64,000 nucleotides of DNA from Echinometra lucunter (Eukaryota; Echinodermata; Echinoidea; Camarodonta; Echinometridae), in the NCBI GenBank assembly GCA_029962745.1, contig CM057154.1, forward strand, positions 17,349,337 through 17,413,336. The letters run 5' to 3'. How positions within the stretch are numbered: the stretch's first letter is position 1; every line of letters begins with the position of its first letter. The notes beneath the pieces were generated by a model, which was not told the DNA's origin, did no database searches, and saw only the letters and a program-made list of their open reading frames with translations. Positions 36,266-49,837 of the stretch are shown here, one piece after another. The translations under genes and the position numbers were made by a program.

Positions 36266-36989
36266 CTTTCTAGTTCTACCTCAAATTCTCAAATGAGGGA
36301 ATATCATCAACTCATCCTTGGTTTCTAGAACCTTAGTCTTCTAGACTCAGGATGGGAATGATGCCAGCTGCAGCAAATATTAGGTGAGGGTCGGATCCAA
36401 GACCCGTATCGAGATAATTTATCTTCTTCAAACTTATGGAGATAAAACAACACTTATTTGTATAATCTAATTACAAAATTATTGCATAACCATGAATAGG
36501 CATTTTACTCGATAGTAGTAGGTATGTTCTCGTTAACCATAAGATTGTTCATGGTTAAACTTCGAATAAAAACGTTAAGTTTCCGAAACGATGAATGCGT
36601 CCGCACGCGGTCCATAATTTAAAGGTAACCTCACGGGTTAAACTTAAAGTTCACAGACTATCATATGAACCTACCCACTGTCGTGTGAGCTATCTGTATT
36701 TGGGCCTGTGATTTGGGCACCACGCGTGCCAAATATTTAACTAAAACAAATATCATAATCAACCCTCTTTAGACACAGTTGGTTAAAAGCCAAATCATCT
36801 GGTGGAATTCTCCTGGCAAGAACAAATTCATTGTAAAAATCTTGTTTTACCAGCAGCAGAAAACAGGAAGTTGATATTTTGACCCTCACATCCAGTTAAA
36901 GCGTAATTAATTGTTTGGATACATTACAATTCTAAAATTTTGCTGAAATAAATATTATCCTTAAGATCAATCACTTGAATCGCATATGG

Positions 36990-37605
36990 GCGATTCCTAG
37001 GTAACTGACATTACCAAGATAGAGTACTAGTGGTATTGTCTATATTGTAGTTTTGTAATTGACACTTGCTTCAGCTTTTAATTACTATAGATAATAGGGA
37101 AGAAATACACGGACAGTTTTTATCTCAAACTGCATTTCCTATCACAGAGCAAGCGAAAACAGTGTAGGGAAGAAATACATGGACAGTTTTTATCTCAAAC
37201 TGCATTTCTTATCACAGAGCAAGCGAAAATATGTCGGTAACTGACGTTACGCAAAACGGACATGGAAAATGATGGTGTAGAATTAAATACATATATATCT
37301 CATGTCTCAGACTTGTAAGGATTATGTAATTCATTTGACATTACACCTAGGTTCCTGGGAAAATAATGAGCAATTTGAATTATTTGTTTTAGTGCCATGA
37401 AAAATTTAGTGAAAACATGTTGGTAACTGACATTACGCAACTGACGTTATAAATTAAATCAACGTAGGTTTTGCCCAAAATCTTTTAAAGTAATCCATTA
37501 AAATCAATTAAATGAAAAAAATCTGAGAAAAATGACCTGGTATAAGAATAAAAGACATTTAAAGCACAAGTGAAAACATGTTGGTAACTGACATTTTAAA
37601 CGACT
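36990..37605. repeat. Degenerate GTAACTGACATTACG repeats and a 67-bp tandem pair
   Basis: GTAACTGAC(A/G)TTA recurs at about 37001, 37232, 37422 and 37583. Between them, GGGAAGAAATACA(C/T)GGACAG units at 37099 and 37167 form a tandem pair of about 67 bp. The set recurs in the duplicated block at 43330-43960. Confidence 0.7.
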
Positions 37606-38737
37606 TCAAATCTCGAGCTCTGTGTCCCATATGTTGTGGAATTGCCCATATGCGCTTATTTATTCGAACATGATTTCATTTCAAATGCGTACATGCTTTC
37701 AACATCAGTGATGCCTCATACTTAAATGAGCAGCATAAAGAGAGGCAAACGAAATCGTTAGTTGGTAAGTCAGAAAAGAGAATCGTGAAATATGTACAAA
37801 TCTGGAGACATTAAACATGTTAAAGGGAAGTTCGTAAGTTGAGGCCCAGAAGGGAATAATCAATATTGTTTTGTGCTTTTTGATTTTCATGTCCAATTTA
37901 AATGGAATAGCTTTCATAATTGATGAGTTATAGACCAATTTCACCACCGGTTTATGTGTTTGGCCCTCTATCGGCGACGCCATTGCTGCGGTGGGCAAGC
38001 GCACTGACCGCGATTGGCTCTGTGTACAAAATGAATGTAAGATATGAGATATGCCCTGATATTGTTCCAATTACTTTATTCTAAATCTATAAAATAAAGC
38101 ATGGATACATGGGTAGATGAGGTAAGACAATGACCATATCTGACAGATGAAGGTATGATGTATTTTTGTACTTTCGATGGTTTTTCAATTTAGTTTTGTC
38201 AGTGTACGTTCGATTGCAGCATAGAAGCCGTAGTAAACGGGATCCCTCGTTCTTACCCTGTTTACAAAGTCATGTTTTCACTCATTAAATGTTACGCCAG
38301 AGTACATAATGATAATGTTTCTTGACTTCAAAGTCCTTTCTGTTGAGGTTTTTACCCACTGGCGACGAAATTCCTTCACAATGCTTACGGAAACCTGTGT
38401 AGGGAGTACGGCTTCTCACACAAACAGGCTTCATGAGTCAAAAACGAGTGAATTTCGCTCTCAGCTAGCTTCCAATTTGTAAACTTTCTCCAATTCTTGT
38501 GGCATTTGAGAACCGCACAGCTGCGACCTGAACTTCCCTGATAATTTCTCATTGCAAATATTAAAAGAAATCTGCATAATTATATCGGTCAAAATAGACC
38601 CCCCCCCAAAAAAAAAAAAAAATCGAACGAATGTACTTAACGCGCTATTGACTTGTGTACTATAGAAGTTGGAGCGCCCACCGCAGTACGTCGAACTGTT
38701 TCGAACAGTCTGCTGCCCTCTTGCGTTGTGGGATTGG

Positions 38738-38990
38738 TCTATACTCCGAAGGCTCGTGATTTTTTAAATGAAATAACGTTCATAATTCCGAATATGAAAA
38801 TAAAGTTTATAATTAAAAAAAATGAAATAAGGTTCGTAATTCCAGAAAAAGAGCTTAATACTCCGAAGATTCGCAATTCTCAAACAATACAGCGTTCCGT
38901 TTAATTTTCGGAATTATGAAGCCATGCTGGACTCGTGTTTTTGGACCCTTTTCATTTGAGGAATTATGAATTTTCTGAATTACAAACCTT
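38738..38990. repeat. Degenerate ACTCCGAAG / AATTCCGAA repeat
   Basis: Short recurring units such as TACTCCGAAGGCTCG, CATAATTCCGAATATG and TACTCCGAAGATTCGCAATT. It gives an 83-codon open frame that I regard as chance. Repeated at 45096-45350. Confidence 0.55.
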
Positions 38991-39297
38991 TAGATTAACA
39001 AGCTTCGGTTACAAAAAAAAGAAACAAACAAACAAACAAACAAACACACACGAAACAATACAATACAAAACAAAACAATAACCGACACAAAAATTCTCCT
39101 CCAATCATTGTGTACCATTTTGCATCATTGCAGTGTGTAGTGGGGTCAAGCGCCAACCATTTTTTTTTTTGACGCTCTGTCTATATTTATCAGAAATTGA
39201 TTCCCTCAAGCATTTTCTTACAATCGTATTACCTCTCTTTCCCTCCCTCCCTCCCCTCTCTCTCCCTCTCTCTTTCATTCTCTCTTTTTCACTCTCT

Positions 39298-39344
<47 letters not shown>

Positions 39345-39976
39345 AATCACTCTCCCTCCCTCCCTGTCTCTCTCTCTCCCCCTCGGTTTCAATGTGTATA
39401 TGAAAGGGCGTCAAACTAATTTGTTGATGAAATTAGTGCCCCCTCTCAGGCATTCACTTCCCTCTCCAGAATTGCAATGAATTTTATTAGAAGCTGGCTA
39501 AACTTAAAGAGGAAATGCTTTTCACCCGATGGAGAATTCCTATAGAAAACAAGCTCGTATTTTTGTTTTTTCATCATAAAGTGCAGTGACTATTCTTTGC
39601 AGTTTTGCGCCCGACGATTATTCAATTATTAAATAGCAGTTTCCCTTATTCAAAGATGGTTTCTCTACCTAAAAAAAATATTTCCTAATTTATATACATT
39701 CACGTTTTCCTATCAATATCCCCCTTCTTTATGTTCTTAGCCTGAATATCCAGTCAGGTTTCGAAAAATAAATATACTGTATATATTTCCCCCAAGTTGG
39801 AGATTTCTCATTGACGTTTATTCATCAGTAATGATGAATAATCACGCTTTAATTTGACGTTCAAGACTTGCCAGAGTTTCCTTAAGGTGGATGATTTCAG
39901 CATGCATTCGAATTAATTCAGTTTGTTTTTAAAGACGCCTTCTCTTCGATTAGAACAAGTTGAATTTCATTATCAA

Positions 39977-40476
39977 NNNNNNNNNNNNNNNNNNNNNNNN
40001 NNNNNNNNNNNNNNNNNNNNNNNNNNNNNNNNNNNNNNNNNNNNNNNNNNNNNNNNNNNNNNNNNNNNNNNNNNNNNNNNNNNNNNNNNNNNNNNNNNNN
40101 NNNNNNNNNNNNNNNNNNNNNNNNNNNNNNNNNNNNNNNNNNNNNNNNNNNNNNNNNNNNNNNNNNNNNNNNNNNNNNNNNNNNNNNNNNNNNNNNNNNN
40201 NNNNNNNNNNNNNNNNNNNNNNNNNNNNNNNNNNNNNNNNNNNNNNNNNNNNNNNNNNNNNNNNNNNNNNNNNNNNNNNNNNNNNNNNNNNNNNNNNNNN
40301 NNNNNNNNNNNNNNNNNNNNNNNNNNNNNNNNNNNNNNNNNNNNNNNNNNNNNNNNNNNNNNNNNNNNNNNNNNNNNNNNNNNNNNNNNNNNNNNNNNNN
40401 NNNNNNNNNNNNNNNNNNNNNNNNNNNNNNNNNNNNNNNNNNNNNNNNNNNNNNNNNNNNNNNNNNNNNNNNNNNN
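39977..40476. other. Assembly gap, 500 N
   Basis: A run of exactly 500 N between two copies of the same 5.8-kb sequence. The left contig ends at a base that matches position 46331 in the right contig. Confidence 0.99.
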
Positions 40477-43400
40477 TCTTCTTTCACCTATCGAGCAAAA
40501 TTCAATTGCTTAATGTGGGTACCCATGATAAGTCTTCTTGGGGAGTTCGTCTGATTTGATTTTCGTCGAAATTCCGACCTCTTATCCTTCAGGAAGCAAA
40601 TGAGACGAGAAAATTTTGCAAATGAGGTGAAAGTTTAGGGCGTTGTCCCTACTCCGTGCCGCATCGGATAGTTAATTTGGCGTAAGATCCTTTTAGTTAG
40701 TGACCTCAGGGAGATATGTGCCAAATTTCATGAAAGAACTCGCAGTAGATCGAACAATAATCATCGATGAAAATAGATTTCATTTTTTTTTCCCCATCCA
40801 TTCACACTATGCAGAGTTAGGGAGCAGAATCTTAACAAACGTGAAAGTTGGCTTATTTTCATCGATGATTATTGTTCATTCTACTGGGAGTTATTTCATG
40901 AAAATTAGCACACATCTTCAGGAGGCCATTAACTATCAGGATCTTGCACCAAATTAAGTATCCGATGCGGCACGGAGCAGGGACAACGCCCTGAACTTTC
41001 ACCTCATTTGCATAATTTTCTTGTCTCTTTTGCTCACTGAAGCGTAAGAGATCGCGATTTGGATGAAAATCAAATCAGAGGAACTCCCCAAGAAGACTTA
41101 TGATAATTAACCACATTAAGCAATTGAATTTGGTCGATAGGTGAAGGAAGAGCTTTTCCAGTCCCACGTGCTCATTGAAGCGTGAGCTTTCAATTAAATG
41201 CCATGAGATCATTGATACATGTACACCGGTCATATAAACATGCTAAAAATGTTATCAATAAGATTTTCAATGCACAAAAATAAGGCAATAATTACTGGAT
41301 GATTTCAATATGGTGATATTTTGTTTTTATTGTGTGTTCATTCAACCGTGAATTGATAGGTATCCATTGCAAAAGTCTGCAAACACACCCTTCCAACACA
41401 TCGAATTCCCTTCCGCCATTAGATCAAATTCACCGCGCAAAAGCAAAAGATGTCAAAACTGCAGTTGTTTGTTGTTGTTGTTGTTGTTGTTGGTTTTTTT
41501 TTTTGCCAATTTTTTCACATCTTGCTCACTCAAAGCAATGAAATTTGGTGCACAACATCATTTGATGCATGTTTGGGGAACGAATAAGAGTTTTAATGCA
41601 GAAACGCAGAAAACTTTAAAATTATGTCCGATATCAACTGCATTAAGTCATGGCAACGACACGCTTTGTGAACTTCCAAAAAAAAATGACAATTTGCATA
41701 TTTGTCGATGTTCACTGAGCGTGACTGAAGGGTCTGCCTGAATTTTCCAGGAAATGCAGCTGAGAAGTGTAGCTACATGGATTCTTTATTCAGATGTCAT
41801 CAAAGGTTCCTGATAGAAAAAAAATACAGAATATGTTTTAGGGGAACTTATTTTTGTTTTGATGTTTATCTTGTACTAATATTTGTTTGGGGCTGCCATA
41901 TCTTCTAGCAAATTGCTTACAGTGGCAGTCCTTTTTCCGCAAATGATTTTATGTTTGATAAATTACAATGATTTGACAATTTATCATTTAGTGTTTGTTT
42001 TTTAAATGATTGTTATATAATTATACTTGCTTATTTCAAATTCAGGTTTTATTTCCAACATAACACTATACATAAAATATCTTTTTTCTTTTCTTTTTTA
42101 ACAAAAATATCGTAAATTAACGCATATTAATTTTTGTCTCTTTTTATTAACATCAAAACAATTATCAAAATCAAAATCAAAATCAAAACAATTATGATTC
42201 ATTGTCAAAAATTTCTTTTGTATTTAATTTTAAACATTTCACCGGTCGAAAAATGTTGTATTTATATGAATGCAGAAGGAAAATAAATAAAAATGAAATA
42301 AAATCTTTGACGTAACATTGCTATGCATTACAAGTAATTTCTATGAATAATCTGTTCGTTCTGTTGTTTGGTGTGCATTTTCATGCAAAATGAAATAAAT
42401 AAATGAAATAATACATGAATGACTTGATGATTAAAGAAAATGTACCATTTCAGCACAGATTGGCAAGTAGATGAAATTTGGAGAGCGGGAATGGATACGG
42501 AGGGAAAGGAACAAATTGAAGACGAGAATCATTGAACTTACCCGTTGTAGTCCCTGGCCGCTAGGGCCGAAACGACACAAGCTAGAACAACGAAAAAGCT
42601 CTCATCTTTCTAGTTCTACCTCAAATTCTCAAATGAGGGAATATCATCAACTCATCCTTGGTTTCTAGAACCTTAGTCTTCTAGACTCAGGATGGAATGA
42701 TGCCAGCTGCAGCAAATATTAGGTGAGGGCGGATTCCAAGACCCGTATCGAGATAATTATCTTCTTCAACTTATGGAGATAAAACAACACTTATTTGTAT
42801 AATCTAATTACAAAATTATTGCATAACCATGAATAGGCATTTTACTCGATAGTAGTAGGTATGTTCTCGTTAACCATAAGATTGTTCATGGTTAAAACTT
42901 CGAATAAAACGTTAAGTTTCCGAAACGATGAATGCGTCCGCACGCGGTCCATAATTTAAAGGTAACCTCACGGTTAAAACTTAAAGTTTCACAGACTATC
43001 ATATGAACCTACCCACTGTCGTGTGAGCTATCTGTATTTGGGCCTGTGATTTGGGCACCACGCGTGCCAACATATTTAACCTAAAACAAATATCATAATC
43101 AACCTCTTTAGACACAGTTGGTTAAAGCCAAATCATCTGGTGGAATTCTCCTGGCAGAACAAATTCATTGTAAAAATCTTGTTTTACGACCAGCAGCAGA
43201 AAAACGGAAGTTGATATTTTGACCCTACATACTCGTCCATTTAAAGCGTAATTAATTGCTTTGGATACATTACAATTCTAAAATTTTGCTGAAATAAATA
43301 TTATCCTTAAGATCAATCACTTGAATCGCATATGGGCGATTCCTAGGTAACTGACATTACCAAGATAGAGTACTAGTGGTATTGTCTATATTGTACTTTT

Positions 43401-45654
43401 GTAATTGACACTTGCTTCAGCTTTTAATTACTCTAGATAATAGGGAACTGAAATACACGGACAGTTTTTATCTCAAACTGCCATTTCCTATCACAGAGCA
43501 AGCGAAAACAGTGTAGGGAAGAAGAACAATGGACAGTTTTTATCCAAACTGCATTTCTTATCACAGAGCAAGCGAAAATATGTCGGTAACTGACGTTACG
43601 CCAAAACGGACATGGAACATGATGGCTGTAGGAATTAAATACATATATATCTCATGTCTCAGACCTTGTAAGGATTATGTAATTCATTTGACATTACACC
43701 TAGGTTCTGGGAAAATAATGAGCAATTTGAATTATTGTTTTAGTGCCATGAAAAATTTAGTGAAAACATGTTGGGTAACTGACATTACGCAACTGACGTT
43801 ATAAATTAAATCAACGTAGGTTTTGCCCAAAATCTTTTAAAGTAATCCATTAAATCAATTAAATGAAAAAAATCTGAGAAAAATGACCTGGTATAAGAAT
43901 AAAAGACATTTAAAGCACAAGTGAAAACATGTTGGTAAATGACATTTTAAACGACTTCAAATCTCGAGCTCTGTGTCCACTATGTTGTGGAATTGCCCAT
44001 ATGCGCTTATTTATTCGAACATGATTTCATTTCAAATGCGCTACATGCTTTCAACATCTCGTGATTGCCTTCATACTTAAATGAGCAGCATTAAAGAGAG
44101 GCAAACGAAATCGTTAGTTGGTAAGTCAGAAAAGAGAATCGTGAAATATGTACAAATCTGGAGACATTAAAACATGTTAAAGGGAAGTTCGTAAGTTGAG
44201 GCCCAGAAGGGAAAATCAATATTGTTTTGTGCTTTTGATTTTCATGTCCAATTTAAATGGAATAGCTTTCATTAATTGATGAGTTATAGACCAATTTCAC
44301 CACCGGTTTATGTGTTTGGCCCTCTATCGGCGACGCCATTGCTGCGGTGGGCAAGCGCACTGACCGCGATTGGCTCTGTGTACAAAATGAATGTAAGATA
44401 TGAGATATGCCCTGATATTGTTCCAATTACTTTATTCTAAATCTATAAAATAAGCATGGATACAGGGTAGATGAGGTCAAGACAATGACCATATCTGACA
44501 GATGAAGGTATGATGTATTTTTGTACTTTCGATGGTTTTTAGCAATTTAGTTTTGTCAGTGTACGTTCGATTGCCAGCATGAAGCCGTAGTAAACGGGAT
44601 CCCTCGTTCTACCCTGGTTTACAAAGTCATGTTTTTCACTCATTAAATGTTACGCCAGAGTACATAACTGATAATGTTTCTTGACTTCAAAGTCCTTTCT
44701 GTTGAGGTTTTACCCACTGGCGACGAAATTCCTTCACAATGCTTAAGGAAACCTGTGTAGGGAGTACGGCTTCTCACACAAACAGGCTTCATGAGTCAAA
44801 AACGAGTGAATTTCGCTCTCAGCTAGCTCCAATTTGTAAACTTTCTTCCAATCTTGTGGCATTTGAGAACCGCACAGCTGCGACCTGAACTTCCCTGATA
44901 ATTTCTCATTGCAAATATTAAAAGAAATCTGCATAATTATATCGGTCAAAATAGACCCCCCCCCAAAAAAAAAAAAAAATCGAACGAATGTAACTTAACG
45001 CGCTATTGACTTGTGTACTATAGAAGTTGGAGCGCCCACCGCAGTACGTCGAACTGTTTCGAACAGTCTGCTGCCCTCTTGCGTTGTGGGATTGGTCTAT
45101 ACTCCGAAGGCTCGTGATTTTTTAAATGAAATAACGTTCATAATTCCGAATATGAAAATAAAGTTTATAATTAAAAAAAATGAAATAAGGTTCGTAATTC
45201 CAGAAAAAGAGCTTAATACTCCGAAGATTCGCAATTCTCAAACAATACAGCGTTCCGTTTAATTTTCGGAATTATGAAGCCATGCTGGACTCGTGTTTTT
45301 GGACCCTTTTCATTTGAGGAATTATGAATTTTCTGAATTACAAACCTTTAGATTAACAAGCTTCGGTTACAAAAAAAAGAAACAAACAAACAAACAAACA
45401 AACACACACGAAACAATACAATACAAAACAAAACAATAACCGACACAAAAATTCTCCTCCAATCATTGTGTACCATTTTGCATCATTGCAGTGTGTAGTG
45501 GGGTCAAGCGCCAACCATTTTTTTTTTGACGCTCTGTCTATATTTATCAGAAATTGATTCCCTCAAGCATTTTCTTACAATCGTATTACCTCTCTTTCCC
45601 TCCCTCCCTCCCCTCTCTCTCCCTCTCTCTTTCATTCTCTCTTTTTCACTCTCT

Positions 45655-45701
<47 letters not shown>

Positions 45702-46331
45702 AATCACTCTCCCTCCCTCCCTGTCTCTCTCTCTCCCCTCGGTTTTCAATGTGTATATGAAAGGGCGTCAAACTAATTTGTTGATGAAATTAGTGCCCCC
45801 TCTCAGGCATTCACTTCACTCTCCAGAATTGCAATGAATTTTATTAGAAGCTGGCTAAACTTAAAGAGGAAATGCTTTTCACCCGATGGAGAATTCCTAT
45901 AGAAAACAAGCTCGTATTTTTGTTTTTTCATCATAAAGTGCAGTGACTATTCTTTGCAGTTTTGCGCCCGACGATTATTCAATTATTAAATAGCAGTTTC
46001 CCTTATTCAAAGATGGTTTCTCTACCTAAAAAAAATATTTCCTAATTTATATACATTCACGTTTTCCTATCAATATCCCCCTTCTTTATGTTCTTAGCCT
46101 GAATATCCAGTCAGGTTTCGAAAATAAATATACTGTATATATTCCCCCAAGTTGGAGATTTCTCATTGACGTTATTCATCAGTATATGATGAATAATCAC
46201 GCTTTAATTGACGTTCAAGACTTGCCAGAGTTTCCTTAAGGTGGATGATTTTCAGCATGCATTCGAATTAATTCAGTTTGTTTTTAAAGACGCCTTCTCT
46301 TCGATTAGAACAAGTTGAATTTCATTATCAA
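40477..46331 (+). repeat. 5.8-kb duplicated block, copy 2
   Basis: It starts at the first base after the gap. Parts are almost identical to copy 1 (40477-41360, 41880-42280, 45000-46110), while 41370-41870 and 42690-44960 carry many one- to five-base indels but few substitutions. That error style is typical of unpolished long-read consensus. Confidence 0.95.
42542..42605 (-). pseudogene. Second copy of carboxypeptidase exon 1 with a one-base deletion
   Basis: This matches the signal-peptide exon at 36201-36265, including the GTAAGT donor, but has one C fewer just after the ATG, so the frame runs into a stop after seven codons. It lies in the second copy of the 5.8-kb duplicated block, which shows scattered one-base indels in other places. 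I judge it to be an assembly or consensus error, not a real second exon or gene. Confidence 0.75.
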
Positions 46332-46603
46332 GTCCCGTTTTTCCTGAACTCCCGACGGATTAATAACTTCCATGGGCGTCGATCAGAGTGGAGACAGTGG
46401 GACACGTCCCCCAGGCCTTAAGGGTGGGGACACAATACTAGGTTATGTCCCCATAACCCTGTCAAGCTTAAGCCTAGGACCTATTTTTCTTTTACTTGTC
46501 AACAAATTTGTGGTGCATGTTTTCCCCCCCCCCCCCCCCTGAATTTTATGTTCCTCCCCATAAATTCAAGCTGGGGAACTTTTTTGTTAGTGTCCCCCTA
46601 AAA

Positions 46604-46661
<58 letters not shown>

Positions 46662-46880
46662 GTGAAAGAAATGAAAATGGGAGAATAATAATTGCGTAGC
46701 TCCCTCAATGTTCCCCAGAGCTGTCATCCATTTGAATCAAGGGTTGGAAAAATGCCTCCGCCGGGAATCGAACCGGGTCACTGGCTTAGAACGCCCAATG
46801 CCTTACCACTAGACCACAGAGGCGGGCCAAGCAGTTAGGCGTGACCGAATCCAATTGACCGACAGACAGATTTCCAACCC
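46604..46880 (-). mobile_element. tRNA-derived SINE with (TA)n tail
   Basis: On the minus strand: tRNA-like head (46823-46753), body TGACAGCTCTGGGGAACATT, GAGCTACGCAATTATTATTC, then TTTCATTTCTTTCACT and a (TA)n tail at 46604-46657. Confidence 0.7.
46753..46823 (-). repeat. tRNA-like SINE head
   Basis: On the minus strand GCCTCTG pairs with CGGAGGC as a seven-pair acceptor stem. The D stem GTCT/AGGC and B box GGTTCGATTCCC are present; the loop would give anticodon TCT. The T stem has a central C-C mismatch. It continues into a body and a TA tail at 46604, so it is a SINE head, not a free tRNA gene. Confidence 0.65.
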
Positions 46881-46997
46881 TTTTTGATCCTTTATTTGGT
46901 GCAGATGAGTAATGAACAATGAGAAGCCGCATGCCGCAGTTGGATCTCAGCTAGAAGCCTGGATACATGCATAAGTCAGAATAAGGGGACAATACAT

Positions 46998-47286
46998 TGA
47001 AAGAAATTTGACAAATGCAAACAACTTTGGCAACTCCCTTGTAAATAATAAACAGTGAAAGAAATGGAAATGGGAGAATAATAATTGCGTAGCTCCCTCA
47101 ATGTTCCCCAGAGCTGTCATCCATTTTGAATCAAGGGTTGAAAAAATGCCTCTGATTCAAAATGGATGACAGCTCTGGGGAACATTGAGGGAGCTACGCA
47201 ATTATTATTCTCCCATTTTCATTTCTTTCACTGTTTATTATTTACAAGGGAGTTGCCAAAGTTGTTTGCATTTGTCAAATTTCTTT

Positions 47287-47289
<3 letters not shown>
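46998..47289. repeat. Near-perfect 292-bp palindrome built from SINE bodies
   Basis: The arms 46998-47143 and 47153-47289 are reverse complements, with a nine-base loop. Each arm is the SINE body seen at 46660-46740. A (TA)n tract with another short body piece follows at 47289-47415. Confidence 0.8.
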
Positions 47290-47330
<41 letters not shown>

Positions 47331-48470
47331 GTATACATATATGGGTATATATATATATACGCAATTATTATTCTCCCATTTTCATTTCTTTCAGTATATA
47401 TATATATATATATATTAAATGATTGCCCTCCCTGATAACTACACTGCGTCAGTACGTATATTTTTATATTCATATCGTGATCTTATTCATGTGTCATATT
47501 ATATGACTATTGTGTTGTAAGAACCAGTCTTGCAAACGCGTTTAACCAATTGGTGAGGACACTCAATAAGCTATTAAGACTTCATGATAAACTAAACATT
47601 CACGTCACCCCTCCTTCTCTCTCTCTCTCCCTCTTTCTCTCTCTCTATTTATCTCTTTCTCCCCCCCCCCCTCCATCCCTCCACTCGGATTTACCTCTCG
47701 CTATATTTACCACTCCACATGAATGTGTAGGGAGGGGGGCCTTAAACTAATAACCGATGAAATTAGTACCCCCTTCAGGTCCTCGCCTCAAACAATCGGA
47801 GCAATTACCCAATAATCACAACAGAACATAAATCACACAATCCTCACTCATTCGCAGTACATATATCATGGTCATGCTTTTAATTTGGCAAGCATACGAG
47901 TTCTCACGAGCAGAAATGTGTTTCATTCCAGTGGCGTAGCCAGCATGGTTTATCCATTCAGAGAGGCACTGGTGTTGGAGGGGCGCTGGCCTTTAGGTTG
48001 ATAATCTAGGGGGTGTTTTATGTTGCCTTCCCCCGCCCCTTCTCGTTTGTATTTCCCCATTTTCGTCGTAAAGGGGAGAGGGAGGGGTGGACACGTCACC
48101 TGGGTCCCTTCATTTACACCGCTGCCTTATAATACTGGTAATAAGTAGGGACGGTTTTCTTTGTGAAATTGTATTTATTTAGGAGTTTAACAAGATACCA
48201 GATCCCTCCTTTTTTGTACAATTCTTCGGATATTTGAAATGTTTTTTATTGAATCTACCTCAATGAATGATAATCTAGTACACTGTTACAGCTGTTTTGT
48301 CACCTTACTTAGTATTCTAAGCGTATATGGCATGACTTATGGGCTGAATCTTATAAGATAGGTTATCTCTGTTTGCTCAGAAACAGCAGAATAACCAGGA
48401 CCACGGTTCATGTATTTCCTAACATCTGGCACTTTATTACACACGAATTATGTGGGCCATAAACTCCAGC

Positions 48471-49213
48471 CCGGGCTGCGCGTTTCCGTTTTACACCGTT
48501 GCCTAGGCATTTTCGCGAAAAAATCCTGCAAGTGCTCTGGTGAAAGAGTCTAAGTCCTCAGCGCACATCGACACTGCATGCACATCATACATTGTAATAA
48601 TGTGCGCGAACGAGCTGAGCCCATAGAGTTATATATATTTCTCTATGGCTGAGCCTGATCTTATCTTAAGGAGAAAAAACAATGAAATACATAAGGGGAG
48701 AGAGAAGAAGCTAGATGGAAGGAAGAACAAATAAAAACATAAGACATAGGAAAGGATAGATGAGAGGAAGAACAAAGAAATACATGAAGAAAGAACAGAA
48801 GATACAGAATTCACTGTTAAATTTTCTTCGTGTTTTTTTTTTCTTTTATCTATACCTTCCCCTTTTCTTTATAAATGGACTTCTAGGCCTATGGATCCAT
48901 CTTTCTTTTTACATTTCTTTTTACATTTGTTTGGGCAATCCTCTCGTCTCAGGTTTCTTCGCCTTCAGTTCCTTGAAGGCCCCTTTTCCTTCTGTATTTT
49001 TCTTTGCCTTTTCTTTCTTTCTGTACACGTACACAATCGCCGCGTGCGCCGCAGTACAGGCGTAGGATCTGAGAGCTGAAAACAGAGATTCACGTTATGG
49101 TTCATATCTCTATGGCTGAAACGAAACCTAGACTTTGAAACCAGCACGTTTGATGCAATTAATCGAAAAACTGCCTCGGCTACGGTGTAAAACGGAAACG
49201 CGCCTCCGGGCTC
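48471..49213. mobile_element. Foldback MITE, about 740 bp
   Basis: CCGGGCTGCGCGTTTCCGTT on the left pairs with the complement ending at about 49213 (GTAAAACGGAAACGCGCCTC). CTCTATGGCTGAGCC inside is also repeated in part. No coding signal. Confidence 0.7.
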
Positions 49214-49519
49214 GGGCATGACACCATAAGCCTTCATGCAAGGCATTTCCTGTGTGATGCCTTTCTCCATCCGGGTGATTGATGGGTCCCCTGCAGAATG
49301 CGTATACTCATCGTGGTTGAATCGCTAATGGCATTCGCATACTCTATAAAAATTATTTCCCAGACATGAATCAGGGCAAAATCCCAAATTTGATTAAAGA
49401 TCTTAATCTTATAGACTTAGAAGTCAATCTTATTGATGATAACTTCTTAATCTGATTTTGGATTAGTCCCTAATCACAATCTATAAGATTAATATCTAAT
49501 CTAAGGAAGTTAGAGTGCA

Positions 49520-49627
49520 GGGCCCATATTCATGAAACCTTCACAGGCTTATAGTTGTCATCTGTGTAATGTGACCTACGTAATTAGTTGACATCTATAG
49601 CTTAGTAAGGTTTCCTGAATATGGGCC
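49520..49627. mobile_element. Short MITE, GGGCCCATATTCATGAAACC ends
   Basis: A 108-bp element; left GGGCCCATATTCATGAAACC pairs with right GGTTTCCTGAATATGGGCCC. A separate small hairpin lies just before it at 49394-49497. Confidence 0.75.
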
Positions 49628-49837
49628 CGGGTCACCAGGTCCTAAAATGCTTCCAACAGAGTGGAGAGAATTGGTTGTAATGCTCGATGCAGACGTAGTT
49701 CCATTTCTGCTTGATTTCGACTGCTCTGTAATTTCCTCTAATTAAGCCTTTATCAGGAAAATATCAGAGAGTATAATCCCTCGCAATATTTGCTCTCTTC
49801 GTTTTGCATGTATTCTTGGTCAGTAAGAACCAGGGAA

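Larger units (their letters stand above)
34166..39976 (+). repeat. 5.8-kb duplicated block, copy 1
   Basis: Collinear with 40477-46331 over its full length and in the same orientation. It contains part of the 2-kb foldback, carboxypeptidase exon 1, the GTAACTGAC repeats and the CT-rich microsatellite at 39236-39381. The block ends exactly at the gap. Confidence 0.95.

Noticed and set aside
37705..38070. 121-codon open frame on the minus strand
   Set aside because: No recognisable domain, and the frame is broken by indels in the second copy of the duplicated block.
46753..46823. Functional tRNA-Arg(TCT) gene
   Set aside because: The T stem has a mismatch, the anticodon stem is weak, and SINE body and tail follow directly.
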